DNA of 64,000 nt from Alloactinosynnema sp. L-07 (GCF_900070365.1 NZ_LN850107.1:6324001-6388000), one strand, 5' to 3'. Counted from the first letter of the stretch, positions 47,277-56,422 are shown. The notes: generated by a model not told the origin, from the sequence alone. Translations and numbers: made by a program.

Positions 47277-47591
47277 ATGAACGCCGCTGAGATGCCCAAG
47301 CTGCCCGACGCGCAGCCGACGCAACCGAAGCCCTCGGGCGGACTCAGTGAGCGGGATCACACGATGCTCGCCTTCGAGAAGCAGTGGTGGAAGGCGGCGG
47401 GCTCCAAGGAGCAGGCGATCCGCGAGATCTTCGACCTGTCGAGCACCCGGTACTACCAGATCCTCAACGAGCTGATCGAGAAGCCGGAAGCGCTGGCCGT
47501 GGAACCGATGCTGGTGAAGCGACTGCGCCGGATGCGGGGCACTCGGCTGAATGCCCGCTCCAGGAGCAGGTTGGGAATGGAACAGCGATGA
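47277..47591 (+). CDS. DUF3263 protein, small helix-turn-helix-like
   Basis: 104 residues. HTMLAFEKQWWKAAGSKEQA, then IREIFDLSSTRYYQILNELI is the DUF3263 core: a Trp pair and an HTH-like 'S.TRYYQ.LN'. The basic tail RLRRMRGTRLNARSRSRL suits nucleic-acid contact. AAGGAG is 5 nt upstream of ATG 47277. The stop overlaps the LytR_C gene as ATGA, a pairing conserved in actinobacteria. Role unknown; DNA binding is inferred. Confidence 0.9.
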   Translation: MNAAEMPKLPDAQPTQPKPSGGLSERDHTMLAFEKQWWKAAGSKEQAIREIFDLSSTRYYQILNELIEKPEALAVEPMLVKRLRRMRGTRLNARSRSRLGMEQR

Positions 47592-48202
47592 CCACAGATC
47601 CTTCCGCCGTCCGCCCAGGCAAGGTCGCGGGTCTCGCCCTGATCGGCGTGGCCGCGGTCGCGACGGTGATCGGCGTCATCACGCTGCTCGGCGGCAACGG
47701 CGACAGCGCGGCGAACCAGAACCCGTCGTCGGCCCCGCCGGTGACGACCACCGTCGCCCCGGCAACCGGGACCGCGGGGTCCTCGGAGACCTCGGCGCCC
47801 ACGTCCGCCACGAGCGCCGCGCCGACGACGGCCACCACCACGACCACCGCGCCCGTCGCGACCACGGCGACGGCCGCGCCGCCCGAGACGCGTCCGTCCA
47901 CTCGGGACCAGCCGGTGCGGGTCTACAACAACAGCCTCGAGACCGGGCTCGCGGCCAAGGCCGCCGAGGACTTGGCCGCGCACGGCTGGCAGGTCGCCGA
48001 GGCGTCGAACTATCCGCAGGGCAAGATCCCGACCACGACGGTCTACTACCGGCCCGGCACCGAAGAGGAAGCCGCGGCGAAGGAACTGGCCAAGGTGTTC
48101 GGAATCCGCGCCGAGGAGCGGTTTGAAGGGCTCAAGGACGCCAGTCCCGGGCTGATCCTCATCGTCACCAGGGACTACCGCTCGCCGTCGGTCGACAAAT
48201 AG
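47588..48202 (+). CDS. Membrane-anchored LytR_C domain protein
   Basis: 204 residues. One N-terminal membrane helix (VAGLALIGVAAVATVIGVITLLGG) is followed by a Thr/Ala/Pro-rich extracytoplasmic linker of about 70 residues. The LytR_C domain runs from about 110 (VRVYNNSLETGLAAKAAEDL, AAHGWQVAEASNYP, TTVYYRPG, LAKVFGI). The domain is found at the end of LCP wall-polymer ligases; here it stands alone and probably works at the cell wall. It is co-translated with DUF3263. Confidence 0.9.
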   Translation: MTTDPSAVRPGKVAGLALIGVAAVATVIGVITLLGGNGDSAANQNPSSAPPVTTTVAPATGTAGSSETSAPTSATSAAPTTATTTTTAPVATTATAAPPETRPSTRDQPVRVYNNSLETGLAAKAAEDLAAHGWQVAEASNYPQGKIPTTTVYYRPGTEEEAAAKELAKVFGIRAEERFEGLKDASPGLILIVTRDYRSPSVDK

Positions 48203-48267
48203 GTCAGCGGCTCGGCCAAGTCTGATTCTGATTCGTTATAAAGGCCGACGGGTCAGTTGGGCAAAGA

Positions 48268-48290
48268 ACAGCACTTCCTTTCAGTGCTGT
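48268..48290 (+). terminator. Hairpin in the gap after the LytR_C gene
   Basis: ACAGCACT (48268-48275) pairs perfectly with AGTGCTGT (48283-48290) over a 7-nt loop, 65 nt after the LytR_C gene stop. It has no T-run, so termination is only likely; an operator is possible. The rest of 48203-48520, AT-richer than average, probably holds the promoter of the inhibitor gene. Confidence 0.45.
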
Positions 48291-48520
48291 CGCGATACGC
48301 CTTGCCACGCCTAAAGGAAGCGCGGTCGATCAGCGGTCTTCGCAGTTCAGCGCCGTTCGCCCGCCGTTTCTACTGTTGATCCATTCGGCCCACGGCGACC
48401 CGACAATTGTTATGTGTTAAAAGAAGTGGTAAACCCGCGAATTCCCGCGCATGCGGCATGTTCTAGCCTTCGAAATATCGGCCGTCGATCACGGCCGAAA
48501 GGGCGAAGAAAGGCTTTACC

Positions 48521-48910
48521 ATGTTGCGCAAGATTCTCGTTGGCGTGTTTGTCGCGGGTGCGGCAATGGCCGCGACGGCCCCCGCGGCGTCGGCGGCGAC
48601 CACCGCTGACACCGCCTCGTTCCGGATGACCGTCCAGTACAACGGCCAGGCGACCGACTACGGCACCCTGAAGTGCAACCCCGCCACGGGTGACCACCGC
48701 AGCGCGGCCACCGCGTGCGGCCAGCTTTCGGCGGTCGGCGGCGACTTCGCCGCGCTCAACGTCAACCCCGACCGCATGTGCAGCATGCAGTACGACCCGG
48801 TGACGGTGACCGCGCGCGGCTACTGGAACGGTCGCTACAAGTCCTTCAGCCGGACCTACGGCAACCCGTGCGTGTTCGCCAACACGACTGGCTCGGTGTT
48901 CGCGATCTGA
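48521..48910 (+). CDS. Secreted subtilisin inhibitor-like (SSI) protease inhibitor
   Basis: 129 residues. A Sec signal (MLRKILVGVFVAGAAMAATA, ending ASA) precedes a mature domain of about 100 residues. Four cysteines lie in the SSI order: LKCNPATGDHRSAATACGQL, then MCSMQYDPVTVTARGYWNG and NPCVF. By comparison with Streptomyces SSI (reactive site CPM-VYDPV) the scissile bond here is Met-Gln in CSM-QYDPV, so P1 is Met. SSI proteins inhibit extracellular subtilisins or transglutaminase-activating proteases. AAGAAAGG is about 8 nt before the ATG. Confidence 0.9.
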   Translation: MLRKILVGVFVAGAAMAATAPAASAATTADTASFRMTVQYNGQATDYGTLKCNPATGDHRSAATACGQLSAVGGDFAALNVNPDRMCSMQYDPVTVTARGYWNGRYKSFSRTYGNPCVFANTTGSVFAI

Positions 48911-48921
48911 GCTAGTACCAC

Positions 48922-48952
48922 GGCGGAGGGCCGGAGACCCCGGCCCTCCGCC
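48922..48952. terminator. Bidirectional hairpin between SSI and AAA+ genes
   Basis: GGCGGAGGGCCGG (48922-48934) pairs with CCGGCCCTCCGCC (48940-48952), a perfect 13-bp stem with a 5-nt loop. It sits between the convergent ends of the SSI gene and the AAA+ gene, serving both. Confidence 0.8.
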
Positions 48953-48956
48953 CGGT

Positions 48957-51227
48957 TCAGGATCCTCGTGTCTCGGCGTAGGCCGCCAACGCGGCGACCT
49001 GCGCCGGGTCGAGTGAGGGACCGACCGCCGCCCGGGCCGCGGCCAGGTGCGCCGCGGTCACCTCGGCCGCGTCCATGCTCTCGCGCATGGCGGTGAGGGC
49101 CGCTTCGCGGATCAGGGCAGTGCAGTCGGCCGCGGAGTAGCCGTCGAGTTCCTTGGCGTACTCGTCCAGGTCCACGTCCGGGGCCAGCGGGGTGTTGCGG
49201 GCGGTGGCCTTGAGGATGGCGGCGCGGGCATCGGCGTCCGGTGGTGGGACGTAGATCAGCCGCTCCAGCCTGCCGGGGCGCAGCAGGGCCGGGTCGACCA
49301 GTTCCGGGCGGTTCGTCGCGCCGATCACCACCACGTCGCGCAGTGGTTCCACGCCGTCCAACTCGGTGAGCAGGGCGGCGACGACGCGGTCGGAGACGCC
49401 GGAGTCCGACGACTGGCCGCGGCGGGGTGCGAGCGCGTCGATCTCGTCGAGGAAGATCAAGGCGGGGGCTGCCTCGGCGGCGCGGCGGAACAGGTCGCGC
49501 ACGGCGCGTTCGGACTCGCCGACCCACTTGTCCATCAGTTCGGCGCCCTTGACCGACAGCACGTTGAGCTGGCCGGTGCCCGCCATCGCGCGGACCAGGA
49601 ACGTCTTGCCGCCGCCGGGCGGGCCGTACAGCAGCACGCCGCGCGGCGGGGCGACGCCGAGGCGGGCGAAGGAGTCCGGGTAGCGCAGCGGCCACAGGAC
49701 CGCCTCGGTGAGCGCCTGCTTGGTCTCGGCCATGTCGCCGACATCATCGAGGCTGATGCCGCCGGTCCGCAGGGTGTCCGAAGTCGACATCGACGTCGGC
49801 CGCACCGTGTCCAAGGCGCCGAACAGGTCCTCGGACTCGATGCGCGGGTCGCCATCCTGGTGCCGCAGCGCCGCACGGATGGCCGACTCACGGCGCAGCG
49901 CGATGAGGTCGGCGGCGACGAAGCCGGGAGTGCGCTCCGCCACCGCACCGAAGTCCACATCGGACACCACGGGTACGTCGCGGAACAGCACCCGCAGCAA
50001 CTCGGTGCGGGTCTTGCCGTCGGGCAGGGGCAGGCTGAGTTCCCGGTCGATCAACTCGACACCGCGCACCCGCGGGTCGACCGCCTCCGGGTGCGCGGTG
50101 GTCGCGACCAGGGCGACGCGGGGAATCTTGACCGCCGCACGCAGCGAGTCGAGCACCACGGTCGCCACCGGCGGCGGCGCGGTCGCGGGGAGCAGTGCGT
50201 CGAGGTCGGCGATCAGCAGGACCACCGGGGTCCCCGCGTCGGCATGCGCACGAACCGCCGCGATGGCCTCCTCGACCCTGGCCGCCGTCGTGTTGGCTTC
50301 CAGGACCGCGACCGTGGGGCCGACGAGTTCGACCACGGCGGCCTTCTGCGTGTGGGCCACCGCACGGACCAGCGTGGACTTGCCGACACCTTCCGGCCCG
50401 GTCACCAACACCCCGAGCCGGGGCGCGGCACCGAGCTTGGCCAGCAGCTCCGGCCGGGTGAACGCCAGCTCGAACCATTCGCCCAGCGTGCGCGCGACCT
50501 CACCAGCACCGACGAGATCCGCGATCGGAACCGGCGCCTGCTCGGGCTCCGCCACGCCCACCGACTCCACGCCCGCCCGCGTCGACTGGGCCGTGACCTG
50601 GACGCCCTGACCCGATGGGGCGGCCTGGGCGGCCTGCCCGGTCGCGCGGACGGGCCTATCACCAGTGCGCGGCCCGTCGCGCCAACCGACCACAGTGGAC
50701 GGGTGGACGGTGGCCGCGCCTGCGGGATCGGTGGCGGTCACCGTGAGAAGTTCGTTGGTCCATGTCGTCCCGATCGCGCGAGACAACTTGCCGCGCACAG
50801 CCGAAACGTCGGATCCGGGCGGCGGGGAGAGATCCTGCGGCAACAGCGAGACCGCGTCGCCCACGGTCAGGACCTTGCCGACCAGGGCCAGCCGGACGGT
50901 CTCGGGGGTAAGGGAGGTGGTGGCCAGCCGGGACCCCGCGACGGTCACCGAGCGGGCGGGCGCGACCTCCACAGGGGACACCACAACCTCAGAGCCCTCG
51001 GTGACACCGATATTGGACATGGTGACGTCATCAAGAAGGATCACCCCGGTCGGCCCACCGGCCTCAGCCGCGAGCGCCGCACTGACCCGCGCCCCAGTGA
51101 GCTGGACAGCGTCCCACTGCCGCAGCCCAAGAGCATCGAGCACCTCCCGATGCAACCGAACAACCCCCCGACGAGTGTCCAGCGCGGAGGGCGTCAATCG
51201 GGCAGTCAACGTGATCTGTGATCCCAC
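48957..51227 (-). CDS. CDC48/VAT-like AAA+ ATPase
   Basis: 756 residues. The N-terminal double-psi barrel and CDC48 domain are visible (VRLHREVLDALGLRQWDAVQ, GVILLDDVTMSNIGV). Two AAA+ modules follow. D1 has Walker A GPEGVGKSTLV and a Walker B of VLLIADLDALL, in which the catalytic Glu is Asp, so it may hydrolyse poorly. D2 has GPPGGGKTFLVRAMAG, LIFLDEIDALAPRRG and GATNRPELVDPALLRPGR, all canonical. It unfolds or remodels protein complexes with ATP, possibly delivering substrates to the proteasome. GTG 51227. A CTAG repeat lies 17 nt upstream. Confidence 0.92.
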   Translation of the reverse strand: MGSQITLTARLTPSALDTRRGVVRLHREVLDALGLRQWDAVQLTGARVSAALAAEAGGPTGVILLDDVTMSNIGVTEGSEVVVSPVEVAPARSVTVAGSRLATTSLTPETVRLALVGKVLTVGDAVSLLPQDLSPPPGSDVSAVRGKLSRAIGTTWTNELLTVTATDPAGAATVHPSTVVGWRDGPRTGDRPVRATGQAAQAAPSGQGVQVTAQSTRAGVESVGVAEPEQAPVPIADLVGAGEVARTLGEWFELAFTRPELLAKLGAAPRLGVLVTGPEGVGKSTLVRAVAHTQKAAVVELVGPTVAVLEANTTAARVEEAIAAVRAHADAGTPVVLLIADLDALLPATAPPPVATVVLDSLRAAVKIPRVALVATTAHPEAVDPRVRGVELIDRELSLPLPDGKTRTELLRVLFRDVPVVSDVDFGAVAERTPGFVAADLIALRRESAIRAALRHQDGDPRIESEDLFGALDTVRPTSMSTSDTLRTGGISLDDVGDMAETKQALTEAVLWPLRYPDSFARLGVAPPRGVLLYGPPGGGKTFLVRAMAGTGQLNVLSVKGAELMDKWVGESERAVRDLFRRAAEAAPALIFLDEIDALAPRRGQSSDSGVSDRVVAALLTELDGVEPLRDVVVIGATNRPELVDPALLRPGRLERLIYVPPPDADARAAILKATARNTPLAPDVDLDEYAKELDGYSAADCTALIREAALTAMRESMDAAEVTAAHLAAARAAVGPSLDPAQVAALAAYAETRGS

Positions 51228-51243
51228 GCTGACACCTTATGGG

Positions 51244-51410
51244 CTAGTGGTGTGTCCATGAGCGTTGCCGGGCTCTCGACGGCCCAGCTTCCCGCTGGCC
51301 GCACCGCCGAAACGCCCAAGTACACCCAGTACGAGCGGCATTCCGGCGGCACGCCCACCGGAAACCTGGATCCGCCGATAGCCCGACAACGCTCATGGAC
51401 ACACCACTAG
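51244..51410. repeat. CTAG-bounded structured repeat, copy C
   Basis: 167 bp from CTAG (51244-51247) to CTAG (51407-51410). Outer arms of 30 bp differ at one position. The core CCCAGCTTCCCGCTGGCCGC and ACACCCAGTACGA match copy A, while the stem CCGCCGAA/TTCCGGCGG differs from that of A yet still pairs. The right CTAG includes the stop of the pssA-like gene. Confidence 0.87.
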
Positions 51411-52378
51411 GGCCGGTTCTCGCGGCGAAGTCCGGTCCGGCGCCACGATCGTCGCCGGACGGGTCCGGCGACCCGCGGCTCAGGCGTCACCGGGTGGTCG
51501 CGGTCGCCGTTGCGGTTGGGGAGACGCACCGCGCGACGGGCCGCGCCCGCGACCTTGTAGAGCGGGACCGGACGCAGGCCGAGGCGACGGGACCCGTGTT
51601 CGCGCTTGATCGCCCGGCGTTCGCTCGGCGGGATGTCCCAGGCTTCCGGGTGGTTGGCCAGCCAGTGCTTGCGCCGCGCCGCATACGGGATGTGGAGCAG
51701 ATAGATGACCAGCGCGGTCGCCAGAGCGATCATCGGATACGTGATCACCGCCGCGGCCAGCAGGCCGACGCCGACCAGCAGCGGGGCGATGGCGCGCGGG
51801 GGGACCCGGACCGACTTCACCGACAGTGTCGGGATCCGGCTGATCAGCAGCGCAGCGACGGCTACGGCCCAGATAGCGACAGCCCAACGGGACTGCCACC
51901 AAGCACCGTGGTCGCCGTACTCGATGGTGAGGATCAGCGGCAGCAGCGCGAGCAGGCCACCGGCGGGGGCGGGCACGCCGACGAAGAACTCCTTGGCGTA
52001 CGGCGGCTGCTCGGTGTCGTCGAGCAGGGTGTTGAAGCGGGCCAGGCGCAGGATCATGCACACCGCGAAGATCAGCGCGATGATCCAGCCGAAGCGGTTG
52101 TTCGGGAACTTCCACACATAGAGGACCAGCGCGGGCGCCACGCCGAAGGAGATCGCGTCGGCCAGCGAGTCCAGCTCGGCGCCCATCTTGGAGGTGGCGT
52201 CGAGCAGGCGGGCGATGCGGCCGTCGAGGCTGTCGAGGATCGCCGCGACGCCGATGGCGGCGATGGTCGCCGCCAGTTGTCCGCGCAGCGCGAACTGGAC
52301 CGCCGAGAGTCCGGCGCACATCGCCAGGACGGTCAGCGCGTTCGGGAGCAGGCGGACGCCGGGTGACGCGGGTGCCAT
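51407..52378 (-). CDS. pssA: CDP-diacylglycerol-serine O-phosphatidyltransferase
   Basis: 323 residues. The CDP-alcohol phosphatidyltransferase signature D-x2-DG-x2-AR-x8-G-x3-D-x3-D is intact in DSLDGRIARLLDATSK, MGAELDSLAD. About seven membrane helices follow. A basic, Arg-rich C-terminal tail of about 90 residues (ARRKHWLANHPEAWDIPPSE, later PVRRRSWRRTGLRREN) is longer than in most PssA. It makes phosphatidylserine, which the adjacent Psd turns into phosphatidylethanolamine. The start overlaps the psd stop (TGATG). Confidence 0.93.
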   Translation of the reverse strand: MAPASPGVRLLPNALTVLAMCAGLSAVQFALRGQLAATIAAIGVAAILDSLDGRIARLLDATSKMGAELDSLADAISFGVAPALVLYVWKFPNNRFGWIIALIFAVCMILRLARFNTLLDDTEQPPYAKEFFVGVPAPAGGLLALLPLILTIEYGDHGAWWQSRWAVAIWAVAVAALLISRIPTLSVKSVRVPPRAIAPLLVGVGLLAAAVITYPMIALATALVIYLLHIPYAARRKHWLANHPEAWDIPPSERRAIKREHGSRRLGLRPVPLYKVAGAARRAVRLPNRNGDRDHPVTPEPRVAGPVRRRSWRRTGLRRENRP

Positions 52379-53097
52379 CAGTTCTCCGAGGATGAGGCGA
52401 GCTCGGCCAGCACGGTCTCGCCGCCGATTGTGCGCTGACCGGCCTCGACCAGCACGCGGCTGCCCGCGGGCACGTACAGGTCGACCCGGGAGCCGAAGCG
52501 GATCAGGCCGTACGTCGCACCCGCGGTGACCTTGTCGCCGTCGGCGACCTGGCAGATGATCCGGCGCGCCACCAGGCCCGCGATCTGCACGACGGCGAGG
52601 TCGTGGCCGTCGGCGGTGCGCAGGTGCAGGCTGTTGCGCTCGTTGACCTCGCTGGCCTTGTCGAGGTCGGCGGAAAGGAACTCGCCTTCCTTGTGCAGGG
52701 CGCGCACGATCTGGCCGGTGGCGGGGGCGCGCTGGACGTGCACGTCGAAGACCGACAGGAACGTGCTGATCCGCAGCATCGGGGTGTCGCCAAGGCCCAG
52801 CTCGGCTGGCGGGACGGCCTCGATGACGTGCGACACCGTGCCGTCGGCCGGGGCCACGGCGATGCCGGGGCGCTGCGGGGTGACCCGCTTGGGCTCGCGG
52901 AAGAACCACGCCAGCCAGGCGGTGAACACCGCGACGAGCACGCCCGCGCGACGCGAGAGCAGGCGCACGACCAGCGTCGCGCCGACCGCGCCGAAGACGA
53001 ACGGGCGGCCGCCGGGGTGGATCGGCGGGACGATGCTCTTCGTCAGCTCGATCGCGTGCTGCACGGGGGAAGAGGAAGGCTGCGACGGGTCGCTCAT
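52378..53097 (-). CDS. psd: Phosphatidylserine decarboxylase proenzyme
   Basis: 239 residues, the short (type II, archaeal-like) form. One or two N-terminal membrane helices (FVFGAVGATLVVRLL, GVLVAVFTAWLAWFFREP) are followed by VAPADGTVSHVIE, ISTFLSVFDVHVQRAPATG and HKEGEFLSADLDKASEVNER. The self-cleavage motif is GS in IRFGSRVDLYVP, whose Ser becomes the pyruvoyl cofactor. It is coupled to pssA by a TGATG overlap, giving a two-gene PE synthesis operon. Confidence 0.95.
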   Translation of the reverse strand: MSDPSQPSSSPVQHAIELTKSIVPPIHPGGRPFVFGAVGATLVVRLLSRRAGVLVAVFTAWLAWFFREPKRVTPQRPGIAVAPADGTVSHVIEAVPPAELGLGDTPMLRISTFLSVFDVHVQRAPATGQIVRALHKEGEFLSADLDKASEVNERNSLHLRTADGHDLAVVQIAGLVARRIICQVADGDKVTAGATYGLIRFGSRVDLYVPAGSRVLVEAGQRTIGGETVLAELASSSEN

Positions 53098-53178
53098 CAG
53101 GTGGCTGGTCCTCGCGAGTGGGCCGGATTTGCCCACACGCTACGCCAGTCGCGAACCGGCCTGACCATGAGCGTGAAC

Positions 53179-53239
53179 ACGGGGCATCCGACCAGTCTGT
53201 ACGCCCCCCGACGGCGCACAGGCCGGTCGGATGCCCCGT
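53179..53239. repeat. 15-bp inverted repeat upstream of psd
   Basis: ACGGGGCATCCGACC (53179-53193) and GGTCGGATGCCCCGT (53225-53239) are perfect reverse complements with a 31-nt loop. The interval 53098-53381 lies between psd and moeA, both on the minus strand, and otherwise shows no gene. It could be a terminator for moeA transcripts or a small structured repeat. Confidence 0.6.
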
Positions 53240-53381
53240 TGTGGAGCACCTCGATACTACTCGCTCGCGTCCCATCCGATCAACGAGGTCGGTGAGTGGT
53301 CGGTTACCCACCGTTCTCGAATACAGCGGATGTCGATCGTAGGCTTGTAGAACTGTTCAACATTCCTACATTTCAACGATT

Positions 53382-54578
53382 TCAGTCGAGCAGGATCAGG
53401 TCGACCTCGGCGCCCAGGGCCACCTCGGCGACCCCGACCGGGATCTCGATCAGGCAGTTGGACGCGGCGAACGACGACAGCAGGTGCGACCCCGGCCCGC
53501 CGACCGGCACCACCTCGACCATCCCGTCGTCGTGGCGGCCCCGCCGGTACTGCGTGCGGCCCTCCGGCGAGGACATCGCCGCCGTGCTGCGCGCCTTGGC
53601 CCGCGGCCGGTCCACGACCCGGTGGCCGAGCGCGCCCAGCAGCGCGGGCCGGACGAACAGCTCGAACGACAGCGCCGCGCTCACCGGGTTGCCGGGCAGG
53701 GTGAGCACCGGCAGTCCGTCGACCACGCCGAAGCCCTGCGGCCCGCCCGGCTGGATCGCCACCCTGACGAACTCCACCCCATTCCCGCTCAGCGCGTCCT
53801 TGACCACCTCGTACGCCCCCGCGCTCACCCCGCCCGAGGTCACCAGCAGGTCCGCGCCCGCGGCGTGCTCGGCGATGACCGCCCGGAACTTCTCGACGTC
53901 GTCCGGCACGAACCGCAGCACCGTCGCCACGCCGCCGATCTCCCGGACGGCGGCGGCGATCAGCACGCTGTTGGACTCGTAGATGTGTCCCGGCGGCAGC
54001 GGCTCGCCCGCCGCGACCAGCTCCGAGCCGGTCGACAGCACCAGCACCCGCGGCGGCCTGCGCACCGGCAGCGTGCCCAGCCCGACCGCGGCGGCCAGCC
54101 CCAGCTGCGGCGGCCCGAGCACGGTCCCCGCGCGCAGCACGGTGTCGCCCGCGACCACGTCCTCACCCGCCCGCCGCACGTGCCTGCCCGCGGGCACGGC
54201 CGCGTTGACCAGCACGTTCTCGGTCCCGGCGTCGGTCAGCTCGACCTGGACGACCGCGTCGGCGCCCGGTGGCATCGGCGCCCCGGTCATGATCCGGTGC
54301 ACGGTGCCCGCCGCCATCGGCCGCACGTCGACGCGGCCGGCCGGGATGTCGTCGGCCACCGGCAGCGTCACCGGCACGGCGGCCACGTCGGCGGCGCGCA
54401 CGGCGTAGCCGTCCATCGCGGAGTTGTCGAACGGCGGCAGGGAGACCCCGGCGACCACGTCCTCGGCCAGCACGAGCCCGAGGCAGTCGGACAGCGGCAG
54501 CGCGGTCACGGGCAGCGGCGGCAGGAGCGCGGCGACCTCGGCGCGGTATTCCTCAGCGGTGTAAACGCGTTTGGGCAC
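53382..54578 (-). CDS. moeA: Molybdopterin molybdenumtransferase MoeA
   Basis: 398 residues from GTG 54578 with AGGA 7 nt upstream. Motifs: LPPFDNSAMDGYAVRAADV, RIMTGAPMPPGADAVVQVE, VRRAGEDVVAGDTVLRAGTV, RVLVLSTGSELV, DLLVTSGGVSAGAYEVVKDA and LPGNPVSAALSFELFVRPAL. It inserts molybdate into MPT-AMP to make Moco. All domains, including the small C-terminal barrel, are present. No other moa/mob gene is in the window. Confidence 0.96.
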   Translation of the reverse strand: MPKRVYTAEEYRAEVAALLPPLPVTALPLSDCLGLVLAEDVVAGVSLPPFDNSAMDGYAVRAADVAAVPVTLPVADDIPAGRVDVRPMAAGTVHRIMTGAPMPPGADAVVQVELTDAGTENVLVNAAVPAGRHVRRAGEDVVAGDTVLRAGTVLGPPQLGLAAAVGLGTLPVRRPPRVLVLSTGSELVAAGEPLPPGHIYESNSVLIAAAVREIGGVATVLRFVPDDVEKFRAVIAEHAAGADLLVTSGGVSAGAYEVVKDALSGNGVEFVRVAIQPGGPQGFGVVDGLPVLTLPGNPVSAALSFELFVRPALLGALGHRVVDRPRAKARSTAAMSSPEGRTQYRRGRHDDGMVEVVPVGGPGSHLLSSFAASNCLIEIPVGVAEVALGAEVDLILLD

Positions 54579-54673
54579 TAGGCCATCCTGCCGTGTCCGC
54601 CGCCCGCGCATGCCAGACTGCCGCTACCGGACGGCCGCGGCGGGGCGCGTCGTCTCGCGGGAGAGGGGGACCC

Positions 54674-55303
54674 TTGCAGGTCCGCACTCGGCACACGCCT
54701 GCGTTCGGCGTGGCGCGACTGCTGCTCGCGCCGGGCGAGGCCGTCCAAGCCGACTACACCGCGCTGCTGGCCACCAGCTACGGCGTGCACGTCGACCCGC
54801 GCGGCGGTGGCGGTCGGTCCAAGGTTCGGCCCACGGTGTTCACCGCTCCAGCCGAGGGCGGCTGGGTCGACGTCGCGCCCGGGCTCCCCGGCGAGGTCTA
54901 CTCACTGGAGCTGGACGGCACGGCGGGCTGGTGCGTGGCCCGCGGCGGCTGTCTCGCGGTCACCAGCACCCTGCGCGTCGACCCGGGTTGGCCCGGCTTC
55001 CACGCGCTGTTCGGCGCCGAGCACGGATTCCTGGAGCACGTCAGCGGCGTCGGCACCGTGGTACTGGCCTGCTGTGGCGCGCTCGATGTGGTCGTGCTGG
55101 AGCCCGGCGAGGCGATCACCGTCGACCCGGCGAGCCTGCTCGCGTTCACCGACGGCACCCAGTGCAGGCTCCGCGCGGTGAGCCAGTCCGCGCCGCAGTC
55201 GGTGCGCACCGGGGAGGGTCTGATGCTCGATTTCGCCGGCCCCGGCCGCCTGCTCACCCAAACCCGCACCCCCCGAGCGATGGCCGCGTGGCTAGCCCGC
55301 TGA
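54674..55303 (+). CDS. AIM24 family protein
   Basis: 209 residues from TTG 54674, just after GAGAGGGGGA. It is beta-rich: FGVARLLLAPGEAVQADYTA (the P.vl.v.L.pGE.v.ae-start of AIM24), GHVDPRGGGG-like loop, FTAPAEGGWVDVAPGLPGEV, HALFGAEHGFLEHVSGVGTV, then LEPGEAITVDPASLLAFTD. Members form trimeric beta-helical shells of unknown function. It is divergent from moeA with about 95 nt between starts. Confidence 0.8.
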   Translation: MQVRTRHTPAFGVARLLLAPGEAVQADYTALLATSYGVHVDPRGGGGRSKVRPTVFTAPAEGGWVDVAPGLPGEVYSLELDGTAGWCVARGGCLAVTSTLRVDPGWPGFHALFGAEHGFLEHVSGVGTVVLACCGALDVVVLEPGEAITVDPASLLAFTDGTQCRLRAVSQSAPQSVRTGEGLMLDFAGPGRLLTQTRTPRAMAAWLAR

Positions 55304-55357
55304 GTGATCTCGCGGAACCGAACGCGAGCGTCATATCCAGGGCGTTAGGCTCCAGGC

Positions 55358-56422
55358 GTGTCGGAGGACCTCACCGGGCGTCGCCTAGGGCATTACCGCA
55401 TCGACGGAGTGCTCGGTAAGGGCGGAATGAGTGTGATGTACCGGGCGACCGACATCAGACTCGGCCGCAAGGTCGCGCTGAAGGTGATCGCCGAACACCT
55501 CACCGAGGACCCCGAGTTCCGCGAGCGCTTCGTCGACGAGGCCCGCAACACCTCCGCCATCGACCACGCCAACGTCGTGCCGCTCTACGACTTCGGCGAG
55601 GTCGACGGGCTGCTCTACATCGCCATGCGGCTGGTCGAGGGCTCTGACATGGCCTCGCTGATCAAGGGCGAGCCGCTGGCCCCGCAGCGGGCGATCAGCC
55701 TGCTCAGCCAGGTGGCCGAGGCGCTGGACAACTTGCACGAGCGCGGGCTGGTCCACCTCGACGTCAAGCCCGCCAACGTGCTGGTCACCTCGCGCGAGTC
55801 GGCCACCGAGCACATCTACGTCGCCGACTTCGGCCTGACCCGGCGCGGTGCCACCGGCCACCGCACCCGCGGCGGCGACTTCCTCGGCTCGCCCACCTAC
55901 GCCGCCCCCGAGCACCTGCGCGGCGAGCCGGTCGACGGCCGCACCGACGCGTACTCGCTGGCCTGCGTGCTGTTCGCCTGCCTGTCCGGCCGCCCGCCGT
56001 TCCAGGGTCAGGTGCCCGAGGTCATCCAGGGCCACCTGAACCGGGAGCCACCCGCGCTGACCGAGTTCGTGTCCCTGCCGCCCGCCATCGACGACGTGAT
56101 CCGGCGCGGCATGTCCAAGCAGCCCGGCCAGCGCTACGCCAGCTGCCGCGAGCTGATCGCCGCGGCCCGCCAGGCGCTGACCGCCCCGCCGCGGCCGGTC
56201 GCGCCGCCGCGGCCGCAGCAGACGTTCCAGCAGTTCCCGTCCCCCAGCAGCAGGCGCCGCCCGCCACCCGGGTCGCGCCCCGGCCGGTCCCGCAGCCCGC
56301 GCACGGCGACCCGGTCCGCCTGCGCCCACCGGTGCCCGCGGGCAGCACGGCGTTCGGCAAGGAGCGCGGCGGAAACCGCTGGCTGGCGCCCGTGCTGGTC
56401 GGTCTGGTGGCGGTCGGCCTGA
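55358..56422 (+). CDS. Ser/Thr protein kinase (PknB-like), C-terminus frameshifted
   Basis: 354 residues as read. Kinase domain: G-loop GKGGMSVMY (20-28), VALKV with K42, catalytic loop HLDVKPANVL (H133, D135, K137, N140; the usual Arg of HRD is Leu), DFG at 157 and APE in AAPEHL. Ala/Pro linker begins near 275. After QQTFQQFPS the frame turns Arg/Ser-rich and stops. The other frame from 56245 carries the expected linker, membrane helix and outer tail. A one-base change at the C5 run 56241-56245 explains this, either a true mutation or a base-call error. The intact form would be a receptor kinase of about 415 residues. Confidence 0.85.
   Translation: MSEDLTGRRLGHYRIDGVLGKGGMSVMYRATDIRLGRKVALKVIAEHLTEDPEFRERFVDEARNTSAIDHANVVPLYDFGEVDGLLYIAMRLVEGSDMASLIKGEPLAPQRAISLLSQVAEALDNLHERGLVHLDVKPANVLVTSRESATEHIYVADFGLTRRGATGHRTRGGDFLGSPTYAAPEHLRGEPVDGRTDAYSLACVLFACLSGRPPFQGQVPEVIQGHLNREPPALTEFVSLPPAIDDVIRRGMSKQPGQRYASCRELIAAARQALTAPPRPVAPPRPQQTFQQFPSPSSRRRPPPGSRPGRSRSPRTATRSACAHRCPRAARRSARSAAETAGWRPCWSVWWRSA

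Noticed and set aside
49047..51221. A 724-aa plus-strand frame across the AAA+ gene
   Set aside because: It is a GC-driven shadow of the CDC48-like gene, with no motifs and low-complexity Arg/Gly/His content.
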